Shown piece by piece: positions 1-8,668 of a stretch of 64,000 nt of DNA; positions within the stretch are counted from its first letter, which is position 1, and each line of letters begins with the position of its first letter. The notes beneath the pieces were generated by a model, which was given only the letters and a program-made list of their open reading frames with translations, did no database searches and had not been told where the DNA came from. Origin of the DNA: Acidobacteriota bacterium (lineage in GTDB: Bacteria > Acidobacteriota > Vicinamibacteria > Vicinamibacterales > UBA2999); contig VFZN01000001.1 in assembly GCA_016871195.1 (NCBI GenBank), positions 62,001 through 126,000 of the forward strand. The letters run 5' to 3'. Both the position numbers and the translations under genes were made by a program.

Positions 1-1910
1 TATTCGTAGGTCGTGTTGACGCGCACGCCTGACATCGGCCGCACGTCGACGCCCAGCTCGAGTTCGGTGCGCCGGCCCGAGAAGAACGTGCCCCACTCGA
101 ACCGCGGTCGCAGCGCCACGACGCGCCGATTGGCCGTGTTGGCCTGGATCTGGTAGCGCACAAACTCGTATTCGGCCCCGCGGGGCAGCACGACACCCGG
201 GGCAATCGTGAAGTTGTCCTTCAACCGTTCATAGGTGGGCGTGACGCTCACATCCCAGTTGTCACCCGAATGCAGTTCCATCCGGAACAGCTGGATATCG
301 CCGTAGATCGACTCTTTGCGTCCCTCGAGATCCGTGAAGAACGAGGGCCGCACGCCCATGCCCATGCGGCGGATATAGCGGTGCCCCTTCGGTCGCGGGT
401 TCCAGCGGAAATCGGGCGCATACCTCCGGAAATCCCTGCGGGGCACAAACCCCACGGCCGGGTCGTACCCGGGCTGCACCTCCTGGAAATCGGCCCCGAG
501 TTCCCAGATGTCATTCGGATAGTCGAACGACACGCCGTAGGCGGCGCTGCCCCGATCATCCGTCGACGAGTTCTGCACGTAGTAGCCCGTCACGTTCAGG
601 TTTTTCGTGCCGCGGAACCGCCGTGTCGCCAGACGGAAATCGATGCCCGCCGTGTGCTTCATGCCTTGTGACGTGGCCCCCCCGTCATCGCGACCGGTGT
701 AGATGACCCCGACATACGACTGCTCGAAGAGGCGACGCCGAAAGCGGCCGACGAGGAAGTGCTCCCCGATAGTGGCGTCCTGCTCGGCCGTGCGCACATA
801 GAGGGCCCCGATGTCGCTGCGCCCCGCCTGTCCGGTGAGCTTGCCGCCGCCGACAATGGGCTGCGGCTCGCCGTTCACCAACCCGACGCGCCGCGAGAAG
901 AACGCCGTCACCGGGAAATCAAAGAACGTCGCGCCGTCGAGAAAGAACGTGCGCCGCTCGGGAAAGAAGATGGGAAACCGCGTGAGGTTCACTCGCCGCA
1001 AGTCCACTTCCGTCTCGGCGAAATCCGTGTTCACGGTGGCCACGCCGCGCAGTGACGGCGTGATGTTGTAGGCCACGTCGACACCCACATCACCCACAGA
1101 TGTCCGCTGAAGCGGTGGCGTGCGCCCCTGCCCGTCGGTCAGGTAGCCTGACGTGTACGGCCGCACTTCGAAGCCACGCCCCTCGCTCACCTGCTGCTGC
1201 AGTCCCACCAGCAGGCCGGCATTGGCCATGCGACGCAGTCCCTGATTGCGCTGAATACCGGTCCACAGCAGTTCTTCCTGCTTGCGTCGCACCGTGCGCT
1301 GGAAGTTGATGCCCCACGCCGGCGCATTCGGGTCAAAGGCCAGCGACCGGAAGGGAATATCGACCTCGATGACCCAGCCGATCTCGCTCTGCCGCACACG
1401 CGCGTTCCAGATGCCGTCCCACTCGCGGTTGTTCGATCCGCCCGGGCCCATCAGCGCGTCGGCCATCAGGCCCGCCGGGTTCATCTCGAAGAAATAGCCC
1501 GTCTGCTGATTCAGGAACGTATCCATCGTCCACATGAATCGGTCGTCGGCGCTGAGGAATTCGTCGCGCTTCTTCGTGTTGCCCTGCAGCTTGTCAGGTT
1601 CCGAGTCAAAGTTGATCACGCCCATGTAGAGGTGATCGCGGTTGAAGGCAAAGCGCACCTCGGTGCGTTCGGTCGGCGCATTTCCGAGGATGGGATCCTG
1701 CATCACGAACTCGCCGGCGTGCACGGCGCGCTGCCAGACGGCTTCGTCGAGAACGCCATCGAGCACGATGCGCTCATCGTCTCGTAACCGTTCGGCGGTG
1801 ACCGCGCGCCGATCAGATTTCATGACCTCGAGTTGCGCCGGCGTCTGCGCCGCAGCGGCCGACACCAGCAGGCCGACCAGCCCGCCTGCCACGAAAAGTA
1901 CCCGGAACAT
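1..1910 (-). CDS. DUF5916 / CBM9-like outer-membrane-associated protein (C-terminus beyond window)
   Basis: The reading frame is open from the ATG at 1908-1910 down to base 1, giving 636 visible residues with the C-terminus outside the window. It starts with a signal peptide (MFRVLFVAGG, then a hydrophobic stretch ending VSAAAAQ). Residues about 40-230 look like the carbohydrate-binding family 9-like domain (LDGVLDEAVWQ near the start, then IEVDIPFRSLAF). The rest matches the DUF5916 region, with the typical FPIFFPERRTFFLDG and FFSRRVG stretches followed by alternating beta strands that suggest a membrane barrel. Family members are secreted, common in Acidobacteriota and Bacteroidota, and have no established reaction. 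It is the last gene of a minus-strand run. The family call is confident; a role in glycan binding is inference. Confidence 0.85.
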   Translation of the reverse strand, partial: MFRVLFVAGGLVGLLVSAAAAQTPAQLEVMKSDRRAVTAERLRDDERIVLDGVLDEAVWQRAVHAGEFVMQDPILGNAPTERTEVRFAFNRDHLYMGVINFDSEPDKLQGNTKKRDEFLSADDRFMWTMDTFLNQQTGYFFEMNPAGLMADALMGPGGSNNREWDGIWNARVRQSEIGWVIEVDIPFRSLAFDPNAPAWGINFQRTVRRKQEELLWTGIQRNQGLRRMANAGLLVGLQQQVSEGRGFEVRPYTSGYLTDGQGRTPPLQRTSVGDVGVDVAYNITPSLRGVATVNTDFAETEVDLRRVNLTRFPIFFPERRTFFLDGATFFDFPVTAFFSRRVGLVNGEPQPIVGGGKLTGQAGRSDIGALYVRTAEQDATIGEHFLVGRFRRRLFEQSYVGVIYTGRDDGGATSQGMKHTAGIDFRLATRRFRGTKNLNVTGYYVQNSSTDDRGSAAYGVSFDYPNDIWELGADFQEVQPGYDPAVGFVPRRDFRRYAPDFRWNPRPKGHRYIRRMGMGVRPSFFTDLEGRKESIYGDIQLFRMELHSGDNWDVSVTPTYERLKDNFTIAPGVVLPRGAEYEFVRYQIQANTANRRVVALRPRFEWGTFFSGRRTELELGVDVRPMSGVRVNTTYE

Positions 1911-1950
1911 GCCGGGCTAGCATACGACAGGCCCGCGCTCTGGCCGCCGC

Positions 1951-3558
1951 TCAACGCAGATGATCGGGCCAGGCCTCGGGGTGTTCGGCGGGATAGATAC
2001 GCAGCGACTGCCCCGTCGCGGTGAGCAGCTCGTCTGGCTCGCAGCCAAGCGCGGCGGCGGCCGTGCGGAGGCCCGAGTGCGTCACGCCGTTGATACCCGG
2101 CGCAATGATGCTGGCCCCGCACTGATACAGCCCTCGGATGTGTGTCTCGGTCGGGAAGCTGAACGGCCCGAGATTGCCCACGGTCTTCTCGGTGCCATAG
2201 ATGCCGCCATCAGTGGCGTGCAGGTAGTGCACGTTGCTGAGCGGTGTGCCCAGCGTGTGCATCACGACCCGATCGCGCAGGCCCGGAAGGAAGCACTCGA
2301 CCGCGTCGAGGATGCGCTCGGTGAGGTCGGCTTTCAGCTGGTAATACTCGGCAGGCCGCTGCCCGCGGGGCGTGTCGAGCCACGGCTCGAAGGGCGCCAC
2401 AGACGCTACGGTCATGGCTTCCACCGTGTGCAGGCCGTCGCGGCGCATGGTGGGGTCCTTGAGCGTGGTGGCGTTGAAGAAGAGGCCCGGCACCACTTCC
2501 TGGCCGGTGAGATGGTGAAGGTCTGCCAGGCCATAGACCGCGTCGATGTCCGGCGTCCGGCTGAACCAGATGTTGCCGCTGTCGATGCCGGCCGCGCGTA
2601 AATCCATGTCGACCGCCATGAACAGGCTGAGCGTCGAGATTGAAAAGCGCAGGTGCCTGACGCGGCGACGCAGACGATGCCCCTGATGCTCGGGCGCCAC
2701 GAGCCGCCCCCACGTGACGCCGGGATCGGCATTCGAGATGACCAGCGGTGCCCGCACCTCGCGCCCGTCAGCCAGCCGCACCCCCAGCACTTCGCCCTGC
2801 TCGACAAGAATCGCGGCCACGTCGGTGCGCAGATGCACCTCGCCGCGATGCGCCCTGATGTGTGCCACGAGCGTGTCGGCAATGTGGTGACCGCCCGCGC
2901 GCGGGTAGCAACCGCCGTCGAAGTAGTAGCCCTGCAGGCCGGCATGCAGCGCCGTCGGTGCACGCCCCGGTGCCATGCCATGATCGCCAGCCTGAATTGA
3001 CAGGATGGCACGCACCATCGGGTGATGCGTGCAGTCGTCCAGAAAATCGCTCAGGGGCCGCGTGCCGTGGCGCAGCAGCGTGCGGGCATGCCTCAGCACC
3101 GACACGGCCTCGCGCACACTGTGAATGGGCGTGGCGTAGCCCATCTCGTCGATCATCCGCGTGACCAGATCGAAGTAACGGGTGATGCCGTCGGCTTCCG
3201 AGGGAAACCGCTCGATCAGTCGATCGCGGAAATGCTCCTTGCCCTTGGGAATGTCGAAGCGGTCGTCGCCCACGAACACGCGGTCGTCACCGTCGGGGTC
3301 GAGCTCGAAAAACTCGAGGTCGTTGGCCACCCCGAGTCCTTCATAGATGCGCCGAAGGCTGCCGCCCGGATCGAGAGCCCCGACATAGTGAATGCCTGGA
3401 CTGAAGTGAAAGCCCTTGACCGAGAAGGTCTGGCTGTAGCCCCTGGGCAGGTAATGCTGCTCGAAGACCATGACCCGGCGACCGGCGCGTGCCAGCGCCA
3501 GCGCGGCCGTCAGTCCCCCGGAACCCGACCCGACGATGATGGCGTCGACATCGCGTAT
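1951..3558 (-). CDS. Phytoene desaturase / retinol saturase-like FAD oxidoreductase with no canonical start codon
   Basis: A FAD-dependent amine-oxidase-fold protein of the CrtI/RetSat type. The dinucleotide-binding motif VGSGSGGLTAALALARAG is at the N-terminus, a GGCYPRAGG-type stretch in the middle and a C-terminal FAD motif (LYQCGASIIAPGINGVTHSG). It would desaturate or saturate polyene or isoprenoid lipids. The first ATG in frame (3469-3471) lies after the Rossmann motif, so starting there (506 aa) would delete the FAD site. Upstream codons in frame are GTC, GAT, CGC, ATA (3556-3558), TCC, GCC, ACT and then TAG, which is the stop of the upstream permease. The only plausible initiator is therefore ATA, or a base is missing. 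Boundaries are given from ATA. Function by family is fairly sure; substrate is unknown. Confidence 0.75.
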   Translation of the reverse strand: MRDVDAIIVGSGSGGLTAALALARAGRRVMVFEQHYLPRGYSQTFSVKGFHFSPGIHYVGALDPGGSLRRIYEGLGVANDLEFFELDPDGDDRVFVGDDRFDIPKGKEHFRDRLIERFPSEADGITRYFDLVTRMIDEMGYATPIHSVREAVSVLRHARTLLRHGTRPLSDFLDDCTHHPMVRAILSIQAGDHGMAPGRAPTALHAGLQGYYFDGGCYPRAGGHHIADTLVAHIRAHRGEVHLRTDVAAILVEQGEVLGVRLADGREVRAPLVISNADPGVTWGRLVAPEHQGHRLRRRVRHLRFSISTLSLFMAVDMDLRAAGIDSGNIWFSRTPDIDAVYGLADLHHLTGQEVVPGLFFNATTLKDPTMRRDGLHTVEAMTVASVAPFEPWLDTPRGQRPAEYYQLKADLTERILDAVECFLPGLRDRVVMHTLGTPLSNVHYLHATDGGIYGTEKTVGNLGPFSFPTETHIRGLYQCGASIIAPGINGVTHSGLRTAAAALGCEPDELLTATGQSLRIYPAEHPEAWPDHLR

Positions 3559-3567
3559 GGAGGCAGT

Positions 3568-4830
3568 CTATTCGTATCGCAGGGCCTCGATGGGGTCGAG
3601 TCGTGCCGCCCGCACGGCCGGCACCACCGCGCTGACGAGGCCCACCACCATGAGGATGCCCGTCGACACGACCAGCAGGTCTGGTGACAGCGCGAGATAA
3701 ATGTCTGATCCGCGCGAGGGGTCGTCGAGAATCTCTGACAGGAAGGGCTGCGGGCTGAACTGCCACACCAGCACATACGACAGCGCAATCCCCACCACAC
3801 CGCCGAACGAGACGGTGACGAGTCCCTCGAGCAGGAACTGACCGAGAATGGCGCCGCGCCGCGCCCCCAGGGCCTTCCGGATCCCGATCTCGCGTGTGCG
3901 CTCGTTGACCGACACGAACATGATGTTCATGACGCCCACACCACCGATGGCCAGCGTCAGCACACCGATGAGCCCCAGCACGAGCTTGAGGCCAATCACG
4001 ATGCCCGAGGTGATTTCCGAGGCCTTGGTCGACCCGAACTCGTCCAGGGCCCTCGTGTCCCCGGGCACAAACCCGAGGCGATCACCCAGCACCTGCCGTA
4101 CGCCTCGGGTCGCTTCAGCCTCGAGCGCCGGCGTGACCGCCTGGTACACCATCACGTCCATGTACGTCGTGTTCCAGAGCTGACCCGCCGTGCTGTAGGG
4201 GATGTAGATGCATTCACCATCGGGAGTGCCGTAGTTGGACAGCTGCACCTTCTGCCGCTGCACCCCGATGACTTCAAACGACAGGCCGCCGATGCGGATG
4301 TGCTGACCGACCGGTGGTGTGCCACCAAACTCCTTGCGGGTCACCTCGCTGCCGATGAACGCGACACGCCGCTGCAGCCGCACATCCTCGTGCTCCAGAA
4401 AACGTCCGCTGTCAGGCCACTGGCTGCGCATCTCGGCATACGCGGGCTCGACCGCCCGCACGGTGTAGGTGGCCTGGCGCACGCCCCAGCGGAACGGCAG
4501 TGGCCGCCACGCCTCGGCGCTCACGTGGCGTACAAACGGCACAGCCGCCACGGCCTCGGCATCTGCCACCGTGAACCGGATGCGCTTGCCGGCACGCTCA
4601 CCGCCGGCCTGCTGGCTGGTCTGCCCGGGCCAGAGCACCACGACCGCATCTCCGAAGGCTCCGCGAAATCCGCGGGCCAGCGCGTCCCGGAAGCCGTTGC
4701 CGTACGACAGCAGCATCACGACCGACACGATGCCCCAGGCTATGCCGACCGTGGACAGCACGGCCCGCATGCGATTCCTCGAGAGGCCGATGACGGCCTC
4801 GCTGACGATGTCACGGAAGGGCGGGGTCAT
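3568..4830 (-). CDS. FtsX/MacB-type ABC transporter permease, second of a pair
   Basis: A 420-residue permease. The N-terminus (MTPPFRDIVSEAVIGLSRNRMRAVLS) precedes the first membrane helix, a long periplasmic MacB_PCD domain follows (about residues 50-290), and three C-terminal helices include the family signature GGVGVMNIMFVSVNERTREIGIRKALGA, ending in LRYE. I start it at ATG 4828-4830 because the upstream frame, open to 5277, is out of register with any family sequence. Its ATG overlaps the TGA of the upstream permease by four bases (ATGA), so the two are translationally coupled. It lacks a nucleotide-binding domain. With the MacA-like adaptor it should form an export or lipoprotein-handling complex in the inner membrane. 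Confidence 0.88.
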   Translation of the reverse strand: MTPPFRDIVSEAVIGLSRNRMRAVLSTVGIAWGIVSVVMLLSYGNGFRDALARGFRGAFGDAVVVLWPGQTSQQAGGERAGKRIRFTVADAEAVAAVPFVRHVSAEAWRPLPFRWGVRQATYTVRAVEPAYAEMRSQWPDSGRFLEHEDVRLQRRVAFIGSEVTRKEFGGTPPVGQHIRIGGLSFEVIGVQRQKVQLSNYGTPDGECIYIPYSTAGQLWNTTYMDVMVYQAVTPALEAEATRGVRQVLGDRLGFVPGDTRALDEFGSTKASEITSGIVIGLKLVLGLIGVLTLAIGGVGVMNIMFVSVNERTREIGIRKALGARRGAILGQFLLEGLVTVSFGGVVGIALSYVLVWQFSPQPFLSEILDDPSRGSDIYLALSPDLLVVSTGILMVVGLVSAVVPAVRAARLDPIEALRYE

Positions 4831-6122
4831 GATGATTCGTAGCGCAGCGCCTCGACCGGCGGCAGGAGCGCCGCACGCCGCGCCGGATACGTGGCCGTAA
4901 TCACGCCCACGCTGATGAGCGTACCGATGGCCAGCAGTGCCGATGGCCAGGTCAGCACCATTCCCGCAAAGCGCGCAGGCATGGGCAACTGATTGACGGC
5001 CAGCATGATGCCCGCCGCGAGCATGAACCCGAGGGCACCACTGAACAGCGTCAACAGCAGGCCTTCCAGGAAAAACTGCCGCTGAATCGCGCTCGTCGTG
5101 GCACCGAGCGCCTTGCGCACGCCGATTTCCCGCGTGCGCTCGCGCACCGCCACCAGCATGATGTTCATCACGCCGACCCCGCCCAGCAGCAGCGTGATCA
5201 CGCCGACGATGCTGAAGAAACGCTTCATGGCGCTGATGATGCGTCCGAACATGAGGCTTTCGATGGACGTGTCCCACACCCGGATGGCATCGCGATCGCG
5301 CGGGTCAAAGCCCCTGTGTCTGGCCAGCACCTCGCGCACGTTGCGCTCGAGCGGCCAGTCGATGTCGCGAATGGCTCCGGTGCGTGCCGCGAGCACCCCG
5401 GGCAGCGCATCGACCACGGTCTGATGCGGGGCCACCAGAATCTGGGACAGCGTCCCCGGCGGGACGTCCGGCCTTGGAAAGTCGCGCGCCATGGCCGTGA
5501 ACGGCACAAACAGCTTGCTGTTGTCCTGGCCGCTGTAGCTGCTGTCCTGATCTTTCCGCCGGATGCGGCCGACGATGGTGTAGGGCATGCCCCTGATGAG
5601 GAGACGTTCGCCAATGGACGGTCGGTTACCGAACAGCTGTTCCCAGGCTTCTGCACCGACGAGGGCCACGCGACGGCCTTCGCACTCATCGGCCTCGCTC
5701 AGCAATCGCCCCTCATCGACGTCGATGGTGCGGATGCCCTGATACGCCGGTTCGACTCCGTGCACCTGCAGCGAGGTATCGTTGAAGCGGCTCTTGATGC
5801 GAAGCGTGCGGTTGATTTCCGCACTGACGACCGCCACGAGCGCGGCTTCGCGCCTGACAGCCTCGACATCGCTGTAGGTGAGGCGCACCAGCGTGCCGGC
5901 ACGCTCGCCCCCGGCCTGCATGGTGGTGCGGCCACCCCAGACAATCGCAACGTTCCTGCCCAACTGCTCGAGTACAGCCTGATTGCCCTGCTGGAATCCT
6001 TCGCCGGTCGCCGACAGGATGACGACCGACACCACTCCCCACAAAATGCCGAACATCGTCAGGATGCTGCGGAGCTTGTGGGCCCGCAGATTGTCGAAGA
6101 CCTGGGTAATAGCGTCGCGCAT
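4827..6122 (-). CDS. FtsX/MacB-type ABC transporter permease, first of a pair
   Basis: A 431-residue paralogue of the downstream permease. It has an N-terminal helix after LRAHKLRSILTMFGILWGVVSVVIL, a periplasmic MacB_PCD-like domain, and C-terminal helices with GGVGVMNIMLVAVRERTREIG and a final PPVEALRYES. The two permeases are similar at both ends and probably form a heterodimer. It follows the adaptor gene by 33 bases and overlaps the next permease by four. Members of this family in Acidobacteriota often lack a fused ATPase and depend on a separate one; none is encoded in this window. Confidence 0.88.
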   Translation of the reverse strand: MRDAITQVFDNLRAHKLRSILTMFGILWGVVSVVILSATGEGFQQGNQAVLEQLGRNVAIVWGGRTTMQAGGERAGTLVRLTYSDVEAVRREAALVAVVSAEINRTLRIKSRFNDTSLQVHGVEPAYQGIRTIDVDEGRLLSEADECEGRRVALVGAEAWEQLFGNRPSIGERLLIRGMPYTIVGRIRRKDQDSSYSGQDNSKLFVPFTAMARDFPRPDVPPGTLSQILVAPHQTVVDALPGVLAARTGAIRDIDWPLERNVREVLARHRGFDPRDRDAIRVWDTSIESLMFGRIISAMKRFFSIVGVITLLLGGVGVMNIMLVAVRERTREIGVRKALGATTSAIQRQFFLEGLLLTLFSGALGFMLAAGIMLAVNQLPMPARFAGMVLTWPSALLAIGTLISVGVITATYPARRAALLPPVEALRYESS

Positions 6123-6155
6123 GACGGGAAGCCCGGGAATGGTGCCGAGCGCGTG

Positions 6156-7355
6156 TCAGCCTGGCAGCACCACGCGGTCGCCGGCCTGCAGTCCGTCGAG
6201 CACTTCGGTGCGCGTGCCGTTGCTGATGCCGATGGTGACTGGCACCGTGCGGCGGCCACCGGAGGCCGTTGCGTCGTACACCTGAACGGTGGCGGCGCGC
6301 TGGGCATCGTAGGTGATGGCCGCTTCCGGAATGTGCAGTGTGTCGGCGTGTTCCTCGAGAACGATTTCGGCATTGGCCGTCATGTTGGCCTTGAGCGAGT
6401 GATCGCTGTTATCGATCGACACTTCGACTTCGAAGGTGATGACATTGTCCTTGTCGACGCCGATAGGGGAAATCTGGGTGACCCTGCCTGTGAAGGTCTT
6501 GCCCGGAAAGCTTTCCGTGGTGATGCGTGCCGGCTGCTGCAGCCGCACGACACCGATGTCGGCCTCGTCAACCTTTCCGCGGACAAACACCTGGCCGATG
6601 TCGCCGAGGGTCATGACGAGCGTGGCATTGGCCCCCAGATTGAGAATCGACGAGACGGCGCTGCCGACCTCGACATCGCGGGTGAGCACGGTACCGTGAA
6701 TGGGAGCACGCAGCGTGGCATTGGCCAGTTCTTCTTCGGCACGCTCGACGGCGGCCTGTGACTGCGCCTGCTGGGCGCGGGCCTCGGCCACGCGGGCCCG
6801 GGCAATCAGCAGCTGCGACGCAGCGGCACGCTGGCGGTTGAGGGCCTGCTGATAGGCCGAGGCGGCCTGATCGAGTGACTCGCGAGAGACCAGCTGCTGG
6901 GCCTGCAGTGTGGTGGCACGGTCGACCGCGGCTTTGGCGAAGGCCACATCGGGCGCTTCGGCCTCGACGGTGCTCTTGGCTTCCTGGGCTTCGGCGGCCT
7001 GCAGCGAGGCGCTGGCCGCCTCGAGATTGGCCCGTGCCTCACGCAGGCGGGCGCGCAGCATTTCCTTGTCGAGCTCGGCGAGCACCTGACCGGCCTGCAC
7101 CTGCTGATCGACATCGACGAGCAGCCGCTCGATGATGCCGTTGGCTTTCGACTTGAGCTCGACCTTGGTGATCGGCTCAATCTTTCCCGTGGCGACCACC
7201 GAGCGCACCATCGGTCCGCGCTCGACCGTGGCCAGTTTCGACGGATCAATCGGGGGCACGGCGTTCGCCCGCTGATAGAGCATCCAGGCTCCACCGACGG
7301 CGACGACCACGCCTGCCAGCACCAGCACACGACGCAACGACATGACATCCAGCAT
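6156..7355 (-). CDS. MacA/HlyD-family periplasmic adaptor subunit
   Basis: A 399-residue membrane-fusion protein. An N-terminal membrane anchor (MSLRRVLVLAGVVVAVGGAWMLY) is followed by the first half of a barrel-sandwich domain (VATGKIEPITKVELKSK), an alanine/glutamine-rich coiled-coil hairpin (about residues 95-215), the second half (LRAPIHGTVLTRDVEVGSAV) and beta-barrel domains. It links the inner-membrane permeases to an outer-membrane channel. A second ATG 12 bases downstream (7341-7343) is an equally good start and places the anchor at the very N-terminus. First gene of the minus-strand unit with the two permeases and, probably, the flavoprotein. Confidence 0.88.
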   Translation of the reverse strand: MLDVMSLRRVLVLAGVVVAVGGAWMLYQRANAVPPIDPSKLATVERGPMVRSVVATGKIEPITKVELKSKANGIIERLLVDVDQQVQAGQVLAELDKEMLRARLREARANLEAASASLQAAEAQEAKSTVEAEAPDVAFAKAAVDRATTLQAQQLVSRESLDQAASAYQQALNRQRAAASQLLIARARVAEARAQQAQSQAAVERAEEELANATLRAPIHGTVLTRDVEVGSAVSSILNLGANATLVMTLGDIGQVFVRGKVDEADIGVVRLQQPARITTESFPGKTFTGRVTQISPIGVDKDNVITFEVEVSIDNSDHSLKANMTANAEIVLEEHADTLHIPEAAITYDAQRAATVQVYDATASGGRRTVPVTIGISNGTRTEVLDGLQAGDRVVLPG

Positions 7356-7514
7356 AGACGTGCGCCCGAGGGCGCAGGTTCCCGTGCGGGCCGATCATCG
7401 CGCCGCCGCTGATGCCATGCCGCACCGATGCGGTGCCTCCCTGCGCGGGACCACACCGCACCCACACATCCTGCGTGCGCACGGACCCCGGAGGTTGCAT
7501 ACACTGAGGGGCGT

Positions 7515-7802
7515 ATGTGGCAGCTTCATGGGTCCGACCCTGAGGTGTCCTTCCGTCTGTCCGCCGGTGACATCCGCACCGTCGGTCGCGCAACCGGGGC
7601 ACACTTCATCATCGACCATCCGCTCGTATCGCGCGTACATTGCCGGGTGACCGCCTCCGCGGCCGGCACGCTGTCGGTGGAAGACCTGGGCAGTACCAAC
7701 GGCACCTATGTCAATGGCACGCGCATCGACCGACCCACACATTTGAGGCTCGGCGACACCCTCACGGTCGGCCGCGTCACGCTGACGGTGCAAGAGAGCT
7801 GA
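7515..7802 (+). CDS. FHA-domain protein
   Basis: A 95-residue protein that is almost entirely one forkhead-associated domain: TVGRATGAHFIIDHP, then SRVHCRV, then EDLGSTNGTYVNGTRI, with the GR, SRVH and STNGT features that bind phosphothreonine peptides. I chose ATG 7515 because GAGGGG precedes it closely and the domain begins directly after; an upstream extension in the same frame has no resemblance to the family. Four bases separate it from the next gene, so the pair is probably cotranscribed. No kinase is encoded nearby, so its partner is unknown. Confidence 0.85.
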   Translation: MWQLHGSDPEVSFRLSAGDIRTVGRATGAHFIIDHPLVSRVHCRVTASAAGTLSVEDLGSTNGTYVNGTRIDRPTHLRLGDTLTVGRVTLTVQES

Positions 7803-7805
7803 GCG

Positions 7806-8480
7806 ATGCTGCTGTACACGGCTGCCGTGCCGCCCTTCATGAAGAACGGTTTGGTGATCGGCTGCGAACGCACACGACAGGTCGTGGTGATCGACCCCGG
7901 CGATGAGGTCGACGACCTGCTCGCGCACATCCGCGCTGAGCGGCTCGACACCGTGGCCATTCTGCTGACCCACGCCCACGTCGACCATGTGTCGGGCGTC
8001 GCACGTGCGCGCCGCGAGCTGCAGGTGCCCATCTGGATGCACCCCGATGACCGCCCGATCTATGCCGCGGCGGTCGATCAGGGCCGGCTGTTCGGCCTCG
8101 ACATCGAGCCGCTGCCGCCGGTCGATCACTATTTCGCCGGCGACGGCATGTGGGGCACGGTCGGCGACTACGACGTCTCGCTGCGTCACACCCCGGGGCA
8201 TTGCCCGGGCAACGTGTGCTTTGCCTTCAATCGCACCGGTGAGACCCCTGCGAGCGAGGGCCTCGTCGTGGGCGACACGCTCTTCGCCGGGTCAATCGGA
8301 CGCACCGACCTGCCGGGCGGCGACTATCCCACGCTCATGCGCGCGATCACCGAGGTGCTGTTCTCGTATCCCGACGACACGGTGGTGTTTCCGGGGCACG
8401 GCCCCGACACCACGATCGGACGGGAACGCCGCAGCAATCCCTTCGTGCTCGACTGGATGCGGCAGACCGGGGCCCGCTGA
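7806..8480 (+). CDS. Metallo-beta-lactamase-fold hydrolase (glyoxalase II-like)
   Basis: A 224-residue metal-dependent hydrolase. The signature THAHVDHVSG (HxHxDH) is near residue 58, a further His is in RHTPGHCPGN, an Asp ligand in VVGDTLFAGSIGRTDLPGG, and the last His in VVFPGHGPDTT. The FAGSIGRTDLP stretch is typical of the YcbL/glyoxalase II-like subgroup acting on thioesters such as S-lactoylglutathione-type substrates. Cytoplasmic, no signal peptide. It starts four bases after the FHA gene; the functional link is not obvious. Exact substrate is unknown. Confidence 0.9.
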   Translation: MLLYTAAVPPFMKNGLVIGCERTRQVVVIDPGDEVDDLLAHIRAERLDTVAILLTHAHVDHVSGVARARRELQVPIWMHPDDRPIYAAAVDQGRLFGLDIEPLPPVDHYFAGDGMWGTVGDYDVSLRHTPGHCPGNVCFAFNRTGETPASEGLVVGDTLFAGSIGRTDLPGGDYPTLMRAITEVLFSYPDDTVVFPGHGPDTTIGRERRSNPFVLDWMRQTGAR

Positions 8481-8668
8481 TCGACCTCCGGCGCATCTGC
8501 GCAGGGTATCGAGACGGCTTCCACCCGCGCGTGGCCTCGCGGAGCCGCATAACAGCAGACCAGACGGCGGCCAGACATATGGAAGGCCGGCGCCCGGTGG
8601 CGTGCGCGGTCGCAGACCCGCAGCCGTGACCCGGCTACAATTGCGCCTGCCTCTGGGAGGAGGCCGCC

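Noticed and set aside
4830-5277. N-terminal extension of the second permease up to 5277
   Set aside because: The added residues (His/Arg-rich) read antiparallel to family sequence and overlap the upstream permease gene by about 450 bases.
8481-8668. tRNA or small RNA in the 188-base gap before the propeller-amidohydrolase
   Set aside because: No cloverleaf or conserved TTC/CCA elements; only a possible promoter and a ribosome-binding site were seen.
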